A stretch of DNA of 64,000 nucleotides from Mariniphaga sp041687255 (GTDB lineage Bacteria > Bacteroidota > Bacteroidia > Bacteroidales > Prolixibacteraceae). This document shows positions 26,709-36,231 of this stretch, piece after piece (positions within the stretch are counted from its first letter, which is position 1; every line of letters starts with the position of its first letter). The notes under the pieces are model-generated. The model worked only from the letters and a program-made list of their open reading frames with translations. It had not been told where the DNA came from and ran no database searches. The stretch spans positions 248,001-312,000 of the forward strand of contig JAWLCL010000003.1 of NCBI GenBank assembly GCA_041687255.1. Direction: 5' to 3'. The translations under genes and the position numbers were made by a program.

Positions 26709-28742
26709 TTATTTTATTTCCGAACCATTCTTTACTTTCTGGTCGGGCGATACAATAGATAAGGTTCCGTCAACATTTTCCGCACACAGTATCATACCCT
26801 GTGATTCGATGCCTTTTAGTTTTTTAGGCTCCAGGTTTACCAGTATGGAAACCTGTTTTCCAATTAGATCCTGGGGTTCATAATATTCTGCAATGCCCGA
26901 CACTACAGTCCGTTTATCGATACCGGTGTCGATCTTAAGCTTCAACAGCTTCTTTGTTTTTGGCACCTTTTCAGCTTCCAGCACTGTCCCCACACGGATG
27001 TCCATTTTGCCAAAGTCATCAAATTCGATGCTTTCCTTTGCAGGTTTGGCTTTGGCTCCTGCTGCCTCATTGGCTTTCTTGGTGCTTAAAAGCTTTGTAA
27101 GTTGGGCTTCAATAACAGCATCTTCTATTTTTTCAAACAGCAATTCTGGTTGGTTCACCTTGTGGCCTGCAGGCATTAAATCAATGGAGCCAAGCATCGA
27201 CCACTCCTGTTTGTCAAAATTGAGAAATCCCCGCAGCTTGTTCATGCTGAAGGGAAGGAAAGGCTCCAGCATTATTGTGAGGTTTGCTGTAATCTGCAGG
27301 CAAACATTTAATATTGTTTCTACCCGCTCCGGATTAGTTTTAAACAGCTTCCATGGCTCTTCATCGGCCAGGTATTTGTTGCCCAGACGGGCTAAGTCCA
27401 TAGCATTTTTAAGAGCTTCGCGGAAACGGAAGCTGTTGAGGCTCTTTTCTGTCTCAGCCTTGATGGCTGCTATTGTTGTAAGTGTTTCTTTGTCGTATGT
27501 TGAAAGCTCACCCCGGGCAGGTACTGCTCCGTCAAAATATTTTTGGGTAAGAACCAGAGCCCTGTTAACAAAATTACCTAGTACAGCCACCAGTTCGTTG
27601 TTGTTGCGCGCCTGGAAATCTTTCCATGTAAAATCGTTGTCCTTGGTTTCGGGAGCATTGGCTGTTAATACGTATTTCAGAACATCTTCCTTGCCTGGGA
27701 ATTCTTCGAGGTATTCGTGCAGCCAGACAGCCCAGTTACGTGATGTGGATATCTTATCGTTTTCAAGGTTCAGGAATTCATTTGCCGGTACGTTTTCAGG
27801 AAGGTTGAAAGTACCTTCGGCCTTCAGCATGCATGGGAAAATGATGCAATGGAAAACTATGTTATCTTTCCCGATAAAGTGAAGCATACGTGTTTCCGGA
27901 TCTTTCCAGTAGGTTTCCCACTCCGGTGTCAGCTCCTTGGTTGCCGAAATGTAACCGATAGGAGCGTCGAACCATACATACAGCACTTTGCCTTCAGCAT
28001 CTGCCACCGGCACAGGAACGCCCCAGTTGAGGTCGCGGGTTACGGCACGGGGCTGTAATCCGCTGTCGATCCACGATTTACACTGGCCGTAAACATTGGG
28101 CTTCCATTCCTTATGCCCTTCCAGTATCCATTCCCGGAGCCAGGGTTCATACTCATCGAGCGGCAGGTACCAGTGTTTTGTTTCTTTCAGCACAGGCTTG
28201 TTGCCGCTTATCATTGAAGTGGGATTTATTAATTCGGTAGGGCTTAACGATGTTCCGCAGCTTTCACACTGGTCGCCATAAGCCCTTTCGAATGCACACT
28301 TAGGGCAGGTGCCAATGATATACCGGTCGGCAAGGAACTGCTTATTTTCCTCGTCGTAATACTGCTCCGAGGTTCGTTCTATGAACTTACCTTCATCGTA
28401 AAGCTTTTTAAAAAAATCGGAAGCAGTTTCATGATGAACCTTAGAGCTTGTACGTGAATAAACATCGAATGATATGCCAAAATCGCTGAACGATTTTTTG
28501 ATGATTTCATGAAACCTGTCTACCACATCCTGCGGTGTTACTCCCTCGTTTTTGGCCTTTAAAGTAATGGGAACGCCATGCTCATCGGAGCCGCCAATAA
28601 GCAGTACATCCTCATTTTTGAGACGCAGGTAACGGGCATAAATGTCGGCAGGAACATATACTCCTGCAAGATGTCCGATGTGAATAGGTCCATTGGCATA
28701 AGGAAGTGCCGTGGTTATCAATGTTCTTTTAAATTCACCCAT
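26709..28742 (-). CDS. metG: Methionyl-tRNA synthetase
   Basis: 677 residues. Class I signatures: PYANGPIHIGHLAG (HIGH) and DKISTSRNWAVW (the KMSKS-equivalent). The zinc knuckle has CPKC and CESC. A C-terminal EMAP/Trbp111-like tRNA-binding domain (from about 570, DFGKMDIRVGTVLEAE) is fused, as is normal for this size class. Charges tRNA-Met. Monocistronic with its own terminator. Confidence 0.96.
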   Translation of the reverse strand: MGEFKRTLITTALPYANGPIHIGHLAGVYVPADIYARYLRLKNEDVLLIGGSDEHGVPITLKAKNEGVTPQDVVDRFHEIIKKSFSDFGISFDVYSRTSSKVHHETASDFFKKLYDEGKFIERTSEQYYDEENKQFLADRYIIGTCPKCAFERAYGDQCESCGTSLSPTELINPTSMISGNKPVLKETKHWYLPLDEYEPWLREWILEGHKEWKPNVYGQCKSWIDSGLQPRAVTRDLNWGVPVPVADAEGKVLYVWFDAPIGYISATKELTPEWETYWKDPETRMLHFIGKDNIVFHCIIFPCMLKAEGTFNLPENVPANEFLNLENDKISTSRNWAVWLHEYLEEFPGKEDVLKYVLTANAPETKDNDFTWKDFQARNNNELVAVLGNFVNRALVLTQKYFDGAVPARGELSTYDKETLTTIAAIKAETEKSLNSFRFREALKNAMDLARLGNKYLADEEPWKLFKTNPERVETILNVCLQITANLTIMLEPFLPFSMNKLRGFLNFDKQEWSMLGSIDLMPAGHKVNQPELLFEKIEDAVIEAQLTKLLSTKKANEAAGAKAKPAKESIEFDDFGKMDIRVGTVLEAEKVPKTKKLLKLKIDTGIDKRTVVSGIAEYYEPQDLIGKQVSILVNLEPKKLKGIESQGMILCAENVDGTLSIVSPDQKVKNGSEIK

Positions 28743-28784
28743 GCTGAAAATCTTTAATTGAAATCGGTTCTTTTATTGAGGCCA

Positions 28785-28792
28785 CAAAGATA
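28785..28792 (-). promoter_or_regulatory. Candidate -7 box for metG
   Basis: The minus strand reads TATCTTTG (TAnnTTTG), 42 bases upstream of the metG start. No convincing -33 element. Confidence 0.4.
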
Positions 28793-28887
28793 GCTGAAAA
28801 GCAGGAAAAGCCTGAATTTCATACCATGCATTTTGTATTCTTAATGGATTGATATAAAATTGTTCTTCATTTAACAAGTATTTCCTT

Positions 28888-28895
28888 TAATTTTG
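28888..28895 (+). promoter_or_regulatory. Candidate -7 box for the HAD phosphatase gene
   Basis: TAATTTTG matches TAnnTTTG and ends 17 bases before the ATG at 28913. A TTG at 28860-28862 is further away than usual. Confidence 0.45.
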
Positions 28896-28912
28896 CATAT
28901 AAACCAATTCTA

Positions 28913-29563
28913 ATGAGTGCTTTTTCACATATAATATTTGATCTTGACGGAACGCTTACCGATCCCCGTCAAGGTATTGGCAATTCAATTAGATATGCCC
29001 TTGAAAAGATGAACATAGAAGGTTTCGACGGTGAGGTTCCCGATAGTTTTATTGGTCCTCCGTTACAGCAAAGCTTTAAAGAGTTGTTTGGCCTGAATGA
29101 CAGAAACACTGAACTGGCAGTTGAATACTTTCGTGAATACTATTCCACCAATGGCCTTTTTGAAAACCATCCTTACCCAGGGATCTCAGAGTTGCTCGAA
29201 GAACTGCATTTTTCCGGTAAACAGTTGTTTATCGCAACATCTAAACTGGAAAAGTTTGCCTTGCAGATAGCTACTCATTTTGGCTTCGACCGTTACATCA
29301 CACAGCTTAAAGGAGCTGACTACAAGGGGGATCATGCTACCAAAACAACCATCATTTCAGGTTTGCTGAAGGTGCAGAAACTGGTTCCTTCCGAACAGAT
29401 TGTTATGATTGGCGATACGGTATTTGATATTGTTGGAGGCAATCAGAACGGGCTGTCAACAATTGCCGTTATGTACGGGTTCGGAAAACCGGAGGAACTG
29501 CAAACCGCCGAACCTGATTTGTGGGCAGAGACAGTTGATGATTTGTACGATCTTTTGACGTAA
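28913..29563 (+). CDS. HAD-family phosphatase (phosphoglycolate phosphatase-like)
   Basis: 216 residues. HAD motif I FDLDGTLTDP (Asp nucleophile at about 10), motif II Thr/Ser in FIATSKLEKFA, and the motif IV segment MIGDTVFDIVGG. The cap inserted after motif I is alpha-helical, as in the Gph/PNase-like subfamily 1. It should dephosphorylate a small metabolite; which one cannot be read. Single gene. Confidence 0.88.
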   Translation: MSAFSHIIFDLDGTLTDPRQGIGNSIRYALEKMNIEGFDGEVPDSFIGPPLQQSFKELFGLNDRNTELAVEYFREYYSTNGLFENHPYPGISELLEELHFSGKQLFIATSKLEKFALQIATHFGFDRYITQLKGADYKGDHATKTTIISGLLKVQKLVPSEQIVMIGDTVFDIVGGNQNGLSTIAVMYGFGKPEELQTAEPDLWAETVDDLYDLLT

Positions 29564-29646
29564 CAGCAGAAAGTAAAATTCTTTATGTTTCCTGTTATTA
29601 TTCTGTAAAGCGCAGCTGTTTCCTGTTTATTTCTCAGGTAAAAATT

Positions 29647-29654
29647 TATTTTTG
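29647..29654 (+). promoter_or_regulatory. Candidate -7 box for the esterase operon
   Basis: TATTTTTG matches TAnnTTTG and ends 25 bases before the ATG at 29680. Confidence 0.45.
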
Positions 29655-29679
29655 CCGTAGTTATCAAATAGAACTTAAT

Positions 29680-30894
29680 ATGAAGTACCTTTTGCCAATT
29701 GTGATATTCCTGTTAGTTACAGGATGTCAGACAGATTCCTCAAAAGTAGAGCAGCTAAATCAGTGGCTTGAGCAATCTGCAGGATCTGAATCTTTGCAGG
29801 AACAAAAATTTGCTGCCAAACCCCTTTCGGAAACGGAGGCACAGGAGGCAATAAGCCTTATTCACAGCCATTTTCAAAAAGAACTGAAAGCAAAGTATTC
29901 TGCTCAGTGGGAAGATAAGACCCTTACCACAGGCAGGCATAATTTGCAGTTTGAGTATAAAAAGTTTGGTGAAAAACCGACCGGAGGCTGGAGTCTTTAC
30001 ATCTCAATGCATGGAGGTGGAAATACAAGCCAGGAGATGAACGACCAACAGTGGCAGAATCAGATTAACCTTTACCGGCCGAAGGAAGGCATCTACATGG
30101 CACCCCGTGCCCCCGACAACTCATGGAACATGTGGCACCAGCCCCATGTCGACAGCCTGTTCAGCCTGTTCATCCAGCTTGCCGATGTTTATGAAGGCAT
30201 CAATACCAACAGGGTATACCTTACGGGTTACTCTGCCGGAGGTGACGGCACCTATCAGCTGGCACCCCGTATGGCTGATCGTCTGGCTGCTGCGGCAATG
30301 ATGGCGGGGCACCCCAATGATGCTTCGGCTGCCAGTCTGCGGAACCTGCCTTTTGCATTGCATATGGGAGGAGAGGATGCCGCTTACGACAGAAATAAGA
30401 TTGCAGCCGAATGGGGCCGGAAACTGGATGAGCTGCAACAGAACGATACCAAGGCTTACATTCACGATGTGCAGATTCACGAAGGACTGGGGCACTGGAT
30501 GGAACGCCGCGATACCGTTGCCATTGAATGGATGGCCCGGTTCGACAGGAATCCCTACCCCGAAAAAATAGTGTGGGACCAGAACGGAAAAGAACATTCC
30601 AGGTTTTACTGGCTTGCCCTGCCTGAAGACAGGCAGAGATTTGATGCCAATCTTGTGGTTTCCCGTAACGGGCAGAAGGTGATCGTTGAAAAGGCAGAAA
30701 ATATTGACACCCTTTACATTTATCTGAATGATAAAATGATGAACCTTAACAAAAAAGTTGAAGTGGAATACAACGGGGAAGTTATTTATAACAAAAAACC
30801 GGCGCGTACCATAGCCACTCTCTGGGAATCGCTGGAGCAAAGAACTGACACCAATCAGGTTTTTTCTGCTCGAATTGAGGTATCTTTAAACTGA
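29680..30894 (+). CDS. Alpha/beta-hydrolase (PHB depolymerase/esterase-like) lipoprotein
   Basis: 404 residues. Lipobox Cys at about 16 (LLVTGCQ). The hydrolase core carries LYISMHGGGNTSQEMND (oxyanion region) and the nucleophile elbow GYSAGGDGTYQLA (G-x-S-x-G). A likely catalytic His is in EGLGHWMERRD. The closing 90 residues look beta-rich. Substrates for such lipoproteins are esters at the cell surface or periplasm; none can be named. LD-carboxypeptidase follows after 12 bases. Confidence 0.82.
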   Translation: MKYLLPIVIFLLVTGCQTDSSKVEQLNQWLEQSAGSESLQEQKFAAKPLSETEAQEAISLIHSHFQKELKAKYSAQWEDKTLTTGRHNLQFEYKKFGEKPTGGWSLYISMHGGGNTSQEMNDQQWQNQINLYRPKEGIYMAPRAPDNSWNMWHQPHVDSLFSLFIQLADVYEGINTNRVYLTGYSAGGDGTYQLAPRMADRLAAAAMMAGHPNDASAASLRNLPFALHMGGEDAAYDRNKIAAEWGRKLDELQQNDTKAYIHDVQIHEGLGHWMERRDTVAIEWMARFDRNPYPEKIVWDQNGKEHSRFYWLALPEDRQRFDANLVVSRNGQKVIVEKAENIDTLYIYLNDKMMNLNKKVEVEYNGEVIYNKKPARTIATLWESLEQRTDTNQVFSARIEVSLN

Positions 30895-30906
30895 ATCTGA
30901 AAGAAA

Positions 30907-31827
30907 ATGATTGTACCTGCTGCATTACAACCCGGGGATAAAATCCGTATTGTTTCACCGGCCGGAAAGGTAAAGGAGGAACATGTACTTCCTGCTGTCG
31001 ACTGGCTTAAGGGTGAAGGCTACCGGGTGGAGTTGGGCAGGCATGTATTTTCGACGCACTATCAGTTTGCAGGTACCGATTCGCAGCGCCTTGAGGATAT
31101 GCAGGAGGCGCTCGATGACCCGAATGCCGCTGCTGTAATTTGCTCCCGCGGAGGTTACGGAACAGTGCGTATTCTTAGTAAAATCAAGTACGACGGTTTA
31201 TTTCAGCATCCTAAGTGGTTAGTGGGATTTAGTGACATCACACTTATGCACAGCTGCCTTAACAACCACCGGATGGCAAGCATACATGGTGTAATGCCCC
31301 GGTACTTTTTCAATAAAAGCGGGCAGCCGGGACAAAGCCTGCAATCGCTGATAAAGCTGCTTTCCGGAGAGAATATTTCATATACACTTGCTGCAGTGGA
31401 AAGCAACCGGCCCGGAACCAGAAGTGGTGAGCTGGTGGGAGGAAATCTCTCCATAGTATCAAGTATGCAGGGAACCCCGTGTGAACTGGATACTGCCGGG
31501 AAAATTCTTTTTCTGGAAGACATCGATGAGTTTTTGTATCATACCGACCGTATGATGTACCAGCTGAAGCTTGGTGGCAAGCTGGAGAATTTGGCTGGCC
31601 TTGTGCTTGGAAACTTTACCGACATGAAGGACAATGAATCTCCTTTCGGTAAAAATGTTCGGGATATCATTGCCGAGGCGGTGGAGCAGTATGATTTCCC
31701 AGTATGCTTTGGCTTGCCTGCCGGTCACGATGAGGTAAACCTGGCACTGGCATTTGGCCTTATCTGGGAGTTGGGAGTAACTGATGAAAATTCAACACTA
31801 AAACTGATACAGCCAATAACAATTTAA
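30907..31827 (+). CDS. Muramoyl-tetrapeptide LD-carboxypeptidase (S66 family)
   Basis: 306 residues. It removes the terminal D-Ala from tetrapeptide stems during peptidoglycan recycling in the cytoplasm. The nucleophile Ser is S109 in VGFSDIT; the Glu and His of the Ser-Glu-His triad lie in LFLEDIDE and LPAGHDEVN. CSRGGYGTVRIL (79-90) is also characteristic. No signal peptide. Part of a same-strand series with the esterase and yraN. Confidence 0.93.
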   Translation: MIVPAALQPGDKIRIVSPAGKVKEEHVLPAVDWLKGEGYRVELGRHVFSTHYQFAGTDSQRLEDMQEALDDPNAAAVICSRGGYGTVRILSKIKYDGLFQHPKWLVGFSDITLMHSCLNNHRMASIHGVMPRYFFNKSGQPGQSLQSLIKLLSGENISYTLAAVESNRPGTRSGELVGGNLSIVSSMQGTPCELDTAGKILFLEDIDEFLYHTDRMMYQLKLGGKLENLAGLVLGNFTDMKDNESPFGKNVRDIIAEAVEQYDFPVCFGLPAGHDEVNLALAFGLIWELGVTDENSTLKLIQPITI

Positions 31828-31852
31828 TTCCTTAACTATTTTTGATTCTGTT

Positions 31853-32218
31853 ATGTTACCGTCAAACCGTTTCATTGGAGATGTTGCCGAAGAGCTTGCA
31901 GAAAAGCATCTGCTGGGATTAGGGTATAAAATAAAGGATAAGAACTGGCATTTTGCCCACCTTGAACTTGATATTATTGCCATTGATGGCGAGGAGTTGG
32001 TAATAGTAGAGGTGAAATCACGCAGCGGAACCCGTTATGAGCACCCGTCGGAGGCAATTACCGACATTAAAATTAAACGGGTTGTGGAAGCTGCCGAAGC
32101 TTATATCTATCAAAAGGACCTGCATTGTGATACACGTTTTGATGTAATTACTGTTATTTTCAGGGGTAATAATTTTGAGCTTGAGCATTTTAAGGATGCA
32201 TTCTATCCGACGTTATAG
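31853..32218 (+). CDS. YraN/UPF0102 family predicted nuclease
   Basis: 121 residues. The family core is complete: GDVAEELAEKHLLGLGYKI, a metal-binding E-x-D pattern in HLELDIIAIDGEELVIVEVKSR (PD-(D/E)xK-like, written in parts) and a final FDVITV. The biological role of UPF0102 is not established; linkage with Holliday-junction-like nucleases is by fold. It lies 25 bases after the carboxypeptidase gene. Confidence 0.9.
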   Translation: MLPSNRFIGDVAEELAEKHLLGLGYKIKDKNWHFAHLELDIIAIDGEELVIVEVKSRSGTRYEHPSEAITDIKIKRVVEAAEAYIYQKDLHCDTRFDVITVIFRGNNFELEHFKDAFYPTL

Positions 32219-32221
32219 CTG

Positions 32222-32252
32222 TTTGTAATCCCGCGACAATCTGTTATTTTTG
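32222..32252 (+). promoter_or_regulatory. Promoter for the YjbR-like gene
   Basis: TTTG (32222-32225), a 19-base spacer and TATTTTTG (32245-32252) are an exact Bacteroidota promoter. Only seven bases separate the -7 box from the GTG start at 32260, so the transcript should be almost leaderless. Confidence 0.6.
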
Positions 32253-32259
32253 TGTTGCT

Positions 32260-32613
32260 GTGAATATTGAAGAATTAAGGATATATTGTTTGGAAAAGAA
32301 AGGAGTCACCGAAGGGTTTCCTTTCGGTGAAACTACCCTGGTATTCAAAGTGGCAGGAAAAATGTTCTGCCTGACAGATTTGGAAGGTGATTTGTCGGTG
32401 AATCTGAAAAATAATCCTGAAAAAAACATTGAACTGCGTGAAAGATATCCGGCGGTAAATCCTGGATACCATATGAACAAACAACACTGGAACACCGTTG
32501 AACTCGATGGATCCATTCCCGAAAACATATTAAAGCAGCTTATCGATGAATCTTATGAATTAATTGTTGGAAGCTTATCACGAAAACAAAAAGAAGAATT
32601 TAAAAAGATATAA
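32260..32613 (+). CDS. MmcQ/YjbR family DNA-binding-fold protein
   Basis: 117 residues from a GTG start. Family pattern: YCLEKKGVTEGFPFGETTLV with PFG, KVAGKMFCLTDLEG and the C-terminal NKQHWNTVELDGSIP. It has the CyaY-like double-wing fold; DNA binding is predicted for the family but not proven. The C1 peptidase follows after 11 bases, so both may share one transcript. Confidence 0.88.
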   Translation: MNIEELRIYCLEKKGVTEGFPFGETTLVFKVAGKMFCLTDLEGDLSVNLKNNPEKNIELRERYPAVNPGYHMNKQHWNTVELDGSIPENILKQLIDESYELIVGSLSRKQKEEFKKI

Positions 32614-32624
32614 ATAATCCCGGT

Positions 32625-33710
32625 ATGAAGTATTTGTCAATCATTTTTCTGTCATTATTTCTCACCGGCACACCAGTTTTTGCAAACGATAGTGCCGGCG
32701 AATTTACCCTTGAGACGGTAGTAAAACATTTTCCGGTAATCGATCAGGGCAGTACCGGTACCTGCTGGAGCTTTGCCACCACCAGCTTTCTGGAGTCGGA
32801 AATTATTCGCAAAGGGTATCCGGAAACCGATTTGTCGGAAATGTTCTTTGTATACCATGCCTATAAAAACCGGGCCTTAAGGTACCTTCTTTTTCATGGC
32901 AACAATAACCACGGGCAGGGTGGGCAGGCGCATGATGTAATAAATGTGTTGCAGGAATTTGGAATGGTGACAAATGAGGCTTTTCCGGGTGTTGAAGACA
33001 ACAATCGCCACAATCACCGCAATCTTATAAGGGAGGTTACATCAACAGCATCGGAACTGAATGAAAGAAAGAGTGGATTTACTGCAGGAGATCTTGAGAC
33101 CTTTGATGATATACTTAGCAGCCATTTAGGCAAACTGCCCAAAAAAGTTGCTGATGGATCAAAGAAGTTTACACCGATTGAGTTTCGTGATAAGTATGAA
33201 ATCAATCCAGATGATTATGTGGAACTCACTTCTTACAACCACCAGCCCTTTTACAGGCCCTTCGTACTGGAAGTGCCCGACAACTGGGCGCACGGCCTTT
33301 ATTACAATCTGCCCGTCGACGAGCTGGTGGAAGTAATGTACCATGCGCTCGAAAATGGTTATACCGTGGCCTGGGATGGCGATACCAGTGAAAGAACTTT
33401 TAGTCATAATAACGGAGTAGCCGATCTTCCCAAAAAACAAAAAGGTAAGGCAGATCAGGAACTGCGGCAGGAAACTTTTTACAACCGTTCCACTACCGAC
33501 GATCATTTGATGCACATAGTTGGCATTTCCAAAAACGGCAAGGGAGAGCGAATGTTTTATACTAAAAATTCATGGGGAGCTGCCAGTAATGACCTGGGAG
33601 GTTACCTGCACATGACCGAAGACTACGTGCGGCTGAAAACACTGGCCATTATGGTGAATAAGGAATCAATTCCTGAACATATCAGGCAAAAATTGAATCT
33701 TTCTAATTGA
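32625..33710 (+). CDS. C1B-family cysteine peptidase (bleomycin hydrolase/PepC-like), secreted
   Basis: 361 residues. A signal peptide (about 1-20) exports it. The papain-fold triad is visible: C47 in GSTGTCWSF, H294 in DDHLMHIVG and N315 in TKNSWG. A bleomycin-hydrolase insert (about 140-240) is present. It is shorter than typical PepC (about 440). Likely an envelope aminopeptidase. Confidence 0.9.
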   Translation: MKYLSIIFLSLFLTGTPVFANDSAGEFTLETVVKHFPVIDQGSTGTCWSFATTSFLESEIIRKGYPETDLSEMFFVYHAYKNRALRYLLFHGNNNHGQGGQAHDVINVLQEFGMVTNEAFPGVEDNNRHNHRNLIREVTSTASELNERKSGFTAGDLETFDDILSSHLGKLPKKVADGSKKFTPIEFRDKYEINPDDYVELTSYNHQPFYRPFVLEVPDNWAHGLYYNLPVDELVEVMYHALENGYTVAWDGDTSERTFSHNNGVADLPKKQKGKADQELRQETFYNRSTTDDHLMHIVGISKNGKGERMFYTKNSWGAASNDLGGYLHMTEDYVRLKTLAIMVNKESIPEHIRQKLNLSN

Positions 33711-33868
33711 GCGTGAGCATAAACAACTGCCGACAGTTGCTGGTGTGACCCGGAATCTTAATCTTTAGAAAATTGTAACAGATAATTGTACACGGTCTGT
33801 TGTCAATTTCGAAAAAAGAATGAGGCAGTAAAGAATAAATCCACAACCTGAATTAAGAAGAATTATTT

Positions 33869-34087
33869 ATGAAGGAATTTATACTGAACGACGAGTACAT
33901 TGAACTGGTCCGGTTAATTAAGCTGCTGGGCTTTGCTGAAACCGGAGGACATGCCAAACTCCTTATTGAACAAGGTGAGGTATTGGTTAATGGTCAGATT
34001 GAACTGCGAAAACGCGCCAAGCTGAGGGATGGCGATGAAGTGGAAATTTCCGGAAGAAAAATACGCATACTTTCTTCCGGAAATTAG
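33869..34087 (+). CDS. Small S4-domain RNA-binding protein
   Basis: 72 residues, one S4 fold: FIELVRLIKLLGF-like helix (here IELVRLIKLLGFAETGGH), AKLLIEQGEVLVNGQ and RAKLRDGDEVEI. Matches the YbcJ/YaaA-like stand-alone S4 proteins that bind structured RNA. Start 5' region has AGAAGAA. No operon partner; the next gene is convergent. Confidence 0.9.
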   Translation: MKEFILNDEYIELVRLIKLLGFAETGGHAKLLIEQGEVLVNGQIELRKRAKLRDGDEVEISGRKIRILSSGN

Positions 34088-34111
34088 TTTGCAATATTGT
34101 CTTTTAATAAA

Positions 34112-35746
34112 CTACCTGTTTTGCTTTAACAGGTTGTCGACCATCAGGTTTTGCTTCGATAGCTCTATGGCTTTTTGAAGGGTATTGTCAACCTGACTGA
34201 TAATCGGGAAAAATCCTTCCTCCCCCATAATGTTACGTGCAATATAAGCTTTTAATTGGGTATGAATCAATTCACCCGATTGTTGCAGCCCTTCCGCATC
34301 TCTTGGAATCTCATTCTGTTCGGCATATTTTACGAAATCGTTCAATACGTTTTGCCTGTCGAGGTATGCTTCAATTTCTAAAGCGGATTTAAGTCCTGCA
34401 AGCTTTTCCCTGTTATTGTCGGCATAATTGTAAGCAAAGGTATAAACCAGGCCTTTTCTGTATAATTTTTCGAAATACTCCGAATTACCTGTAGTATCCA
34501 ATGGAACAAACACATCGGGCATAATGCCTCCGCCTCCGTAAACGGTACGTCCCGCTTTTGTCTGGTATTTCAGTGAATCGTTAAAATGGATGCTGTCGGC
34601 ACTCAACTGTTCGTTATGGCTGAACCGTGCATGCAAATCCTGGTAATATTCTTCAACGCCTTCTTCATAGGGCTTTTGGATGCTTCTTCCGCTGGGGGTG
34701 TAAAAGCGGGCAACGGTAAGGCGCAGCGCTGATCCATCCATTAATGGGATTTGCTCCTGTACCAACCCTTTTCCAAACGAACGTCTTCCAATAACCAGTC
34801 CGCGATCGTTATCTTGTAATGCACCGGCAAATATTTCGCTGGCAGATGCTGAGAATTCATCTATCAATACAAACACTTCTTTATCTCTCCACCGGTTTCT
34901 TCCTGATGCTTTGTAGGTTTTGCGGGGTTGGTTCATCCCTTCGGTGTACAAAATATCTTCCCCTTTTTCAAGAAATTCATCCAACAGCTGTAAAACACTG
35001 CCAAGCGAACCCCCTGGGTTTTGCCGTAAATCCACAATTACCTTCGTTGCTCCCTGGTTGTGAATTTGCTCCATTCCCTGCATAAACTCACTGTAGGTTT
35101 GCTCCGAAAAGCGGGATACCTTAATAAAACCTGTTTCATCATCAATCATATAAGAAACATCGACACTTGTCAGCGGAATATTGTCGCGGGTAATTTCGAA
35201 CTCGAGTTCTTTGTCATGTCCCTTTCTGATGATACCTACTTCAACTTTGGTATTTCGTTCACCCCGGAGCAGTTTTAGCACTGTATTGTTTTTGACATCA
35301 ACTCCTGCAATGAGTGAATCGTTTACCGTAACTATCCTGTCACCAGGTTGAATGCCTACCTGGCTTGAAGGCCCGTTTGGAATAACTTCAATTACCCGCA
35401 CGGTATCTTCCTGTATTGAAAACTGAACGCCTATGCCCGAGAAATTACCGCTCATTTCCTCATGTACTTCCTGCATGTTGCGTGCAGGAATGTACGCTGT
35501 ATGAGGATCCAGGTTTTTCAGGATTTCGGGGATGGTTTCTTCAACGATATTGCTGGCGTTGACACTGTCGACATACCCGTTTTCAATAAGCTGAAGTATG
35601 GTGGCCAGCTTGTTGGGACGGGAATAGCCCATTATAGGGCTTTGAATAATTTTTGTGTTCTGGTTAAGCAGGTTTCCGATAAAGATACCCGCAGCTATTG
35701 AAACAGCTACCAGAAGGGGGATTATTATTATTGTTTTTTTATTCAT
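34112..35746 (-). CDS. S41-family C-terminal processing peptidase (CtpA/Prc-like)
   Basis: 544 residues. N-terminal membrane anchor (about 5-25), PDZ domain (about 100-180) and S41 catalytic domain with S301 in EFSASASEIFAG and K326 in RRSFGKG, the Ser-Lys dyad. VDLRQNPGGSL is also typical. It trims periplasmic proteins from the C-terminus. Its start overlaps the stop of the dCMP deaminase gene by four bases, so they are translated together. Confidence 0.93.
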   Translation of the reverse strand: MNKKTIIIIPLLVAVSIAAGIFIGNLLNQNTKIIQSPIMGYSRPNKLATILQLIENGYVDSVNASNIVEETIPEILKNLDPHTAYIPARNMQEVHEEMSGNFSGIGVQFSIQEDTVRVIEVIPNGPSSQVGIQPGDRIVTVNDSLIAGVDVKNNTVLKLLRGERNTKVEVGIIRKGHDKELEFEITRDNIPLTSVDVSYMIDDETGFIKVSRFSEQTYSEFMQGMEQIHNQGATKVIVDLRQNPGGSLGSVLQLLDEFLEKGEDILYTEGMNQPRKTYKASGRNRWRDKEVFVLIDEFSASASEIFAGALQDNDRGLVIGRRSFGKGLVQEQIPLMDGSALRLTVARFYTPSGRSIQKPYEEGVEEYYQDLHARFSHNEQLSADSIHFNDSLKYQTKAGRTVYGGGGIMPDVFVPLDTTGNSEYFEKLYRKGLVYTFAYNYADNNREKLAGLKSALEIEAYLDRQNVLNDFVKYAEQNEIPRDAEGLQQSGELIHTQLKAYIARNIMGEEGFFPIISQVDNTLQKAIELSKQNLMVDNLLKQNR

Positions 35747-36189
35747 TTATCATCTTCTATAATTTCCAATTCAACATACTTCACTTCAATACCTGCTCTT
35801 TTAAGCAGGTTTACACCATCTTCGAGCCGGTAATTTTCTGTGAATACCACTCTTTTAATGCCGGCCTGTATAATAAGCTTTGAACACTCGAGGCAAGGTG
35901 ATGATGTTACATACAAAGTAGCCCCATCACTGCTGTTTCCCGATTTTGCCACCTTTGTAATGGCATTGGCCTCAGCATGTAAAACGTACGGTTTGGTCAG
36001 ATTGTTTTCATCCTCGCAAATGTTTTCAAAACCTGAGGGGGTGCCGTTGTAGCCATCTGATATTATCATTTTGTCCTTTACCAGCAAAGCGCCTACCTGC
36101 CGACGTTTGCAGTAGGAATTTTGTGCCCACACAAGTGCCATTTTCAAATAACGCTGATCAAGAAGTTTCTGCTTATTTTCCTTTTCCAT
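35743..36189 (-). CDS. dCMP deaminase (ComEB-like)
   Basis: 148 residues. Zinc motifs HAEANA and SSPCLECSKLI with the substrate-side GYNGTPSGFENICEDE identify deoxycytidylate deaminase, supplying dUMP for thymidylate. The long loop after NGTPSG is typical of dCMP deaminase rather than cytidine deaminase. Promoter at 36232. First gene of a two-gene unit with the S41 peptidase. Confidence 0.92.
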   Translation of the reverse strand: MEKENKQKLLDQRYLKMALVWAQNSYCKRRQVGALLVKDKMIISDGYNGTPSGFENICEDENNLTKPYVLHAEANAITKVAKSGNSSDGATLYVTSSPCLECSKLIIQAGIKRVVFTENYRLEDGVNLLKRAGIEVKYVELEIIEDDK

Positions 36190-36231
36190 TCTATCGGATT
36201 ATAATTGGTAGCAAGATACAATTAGTGATTA

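Noticed and set aside
26893..27882. 329-residue plus-strand frame opposite metG
   Set aside because: It is an antisense shadow of a conserved synthetase gene with Ser/Phe-rich composition and no motif.
33724..33739. CAACTG/CAGTTG hairpin after the C1 peptidase gene as a terminator
   Set aside because: Only six base pairs and no T run follows.
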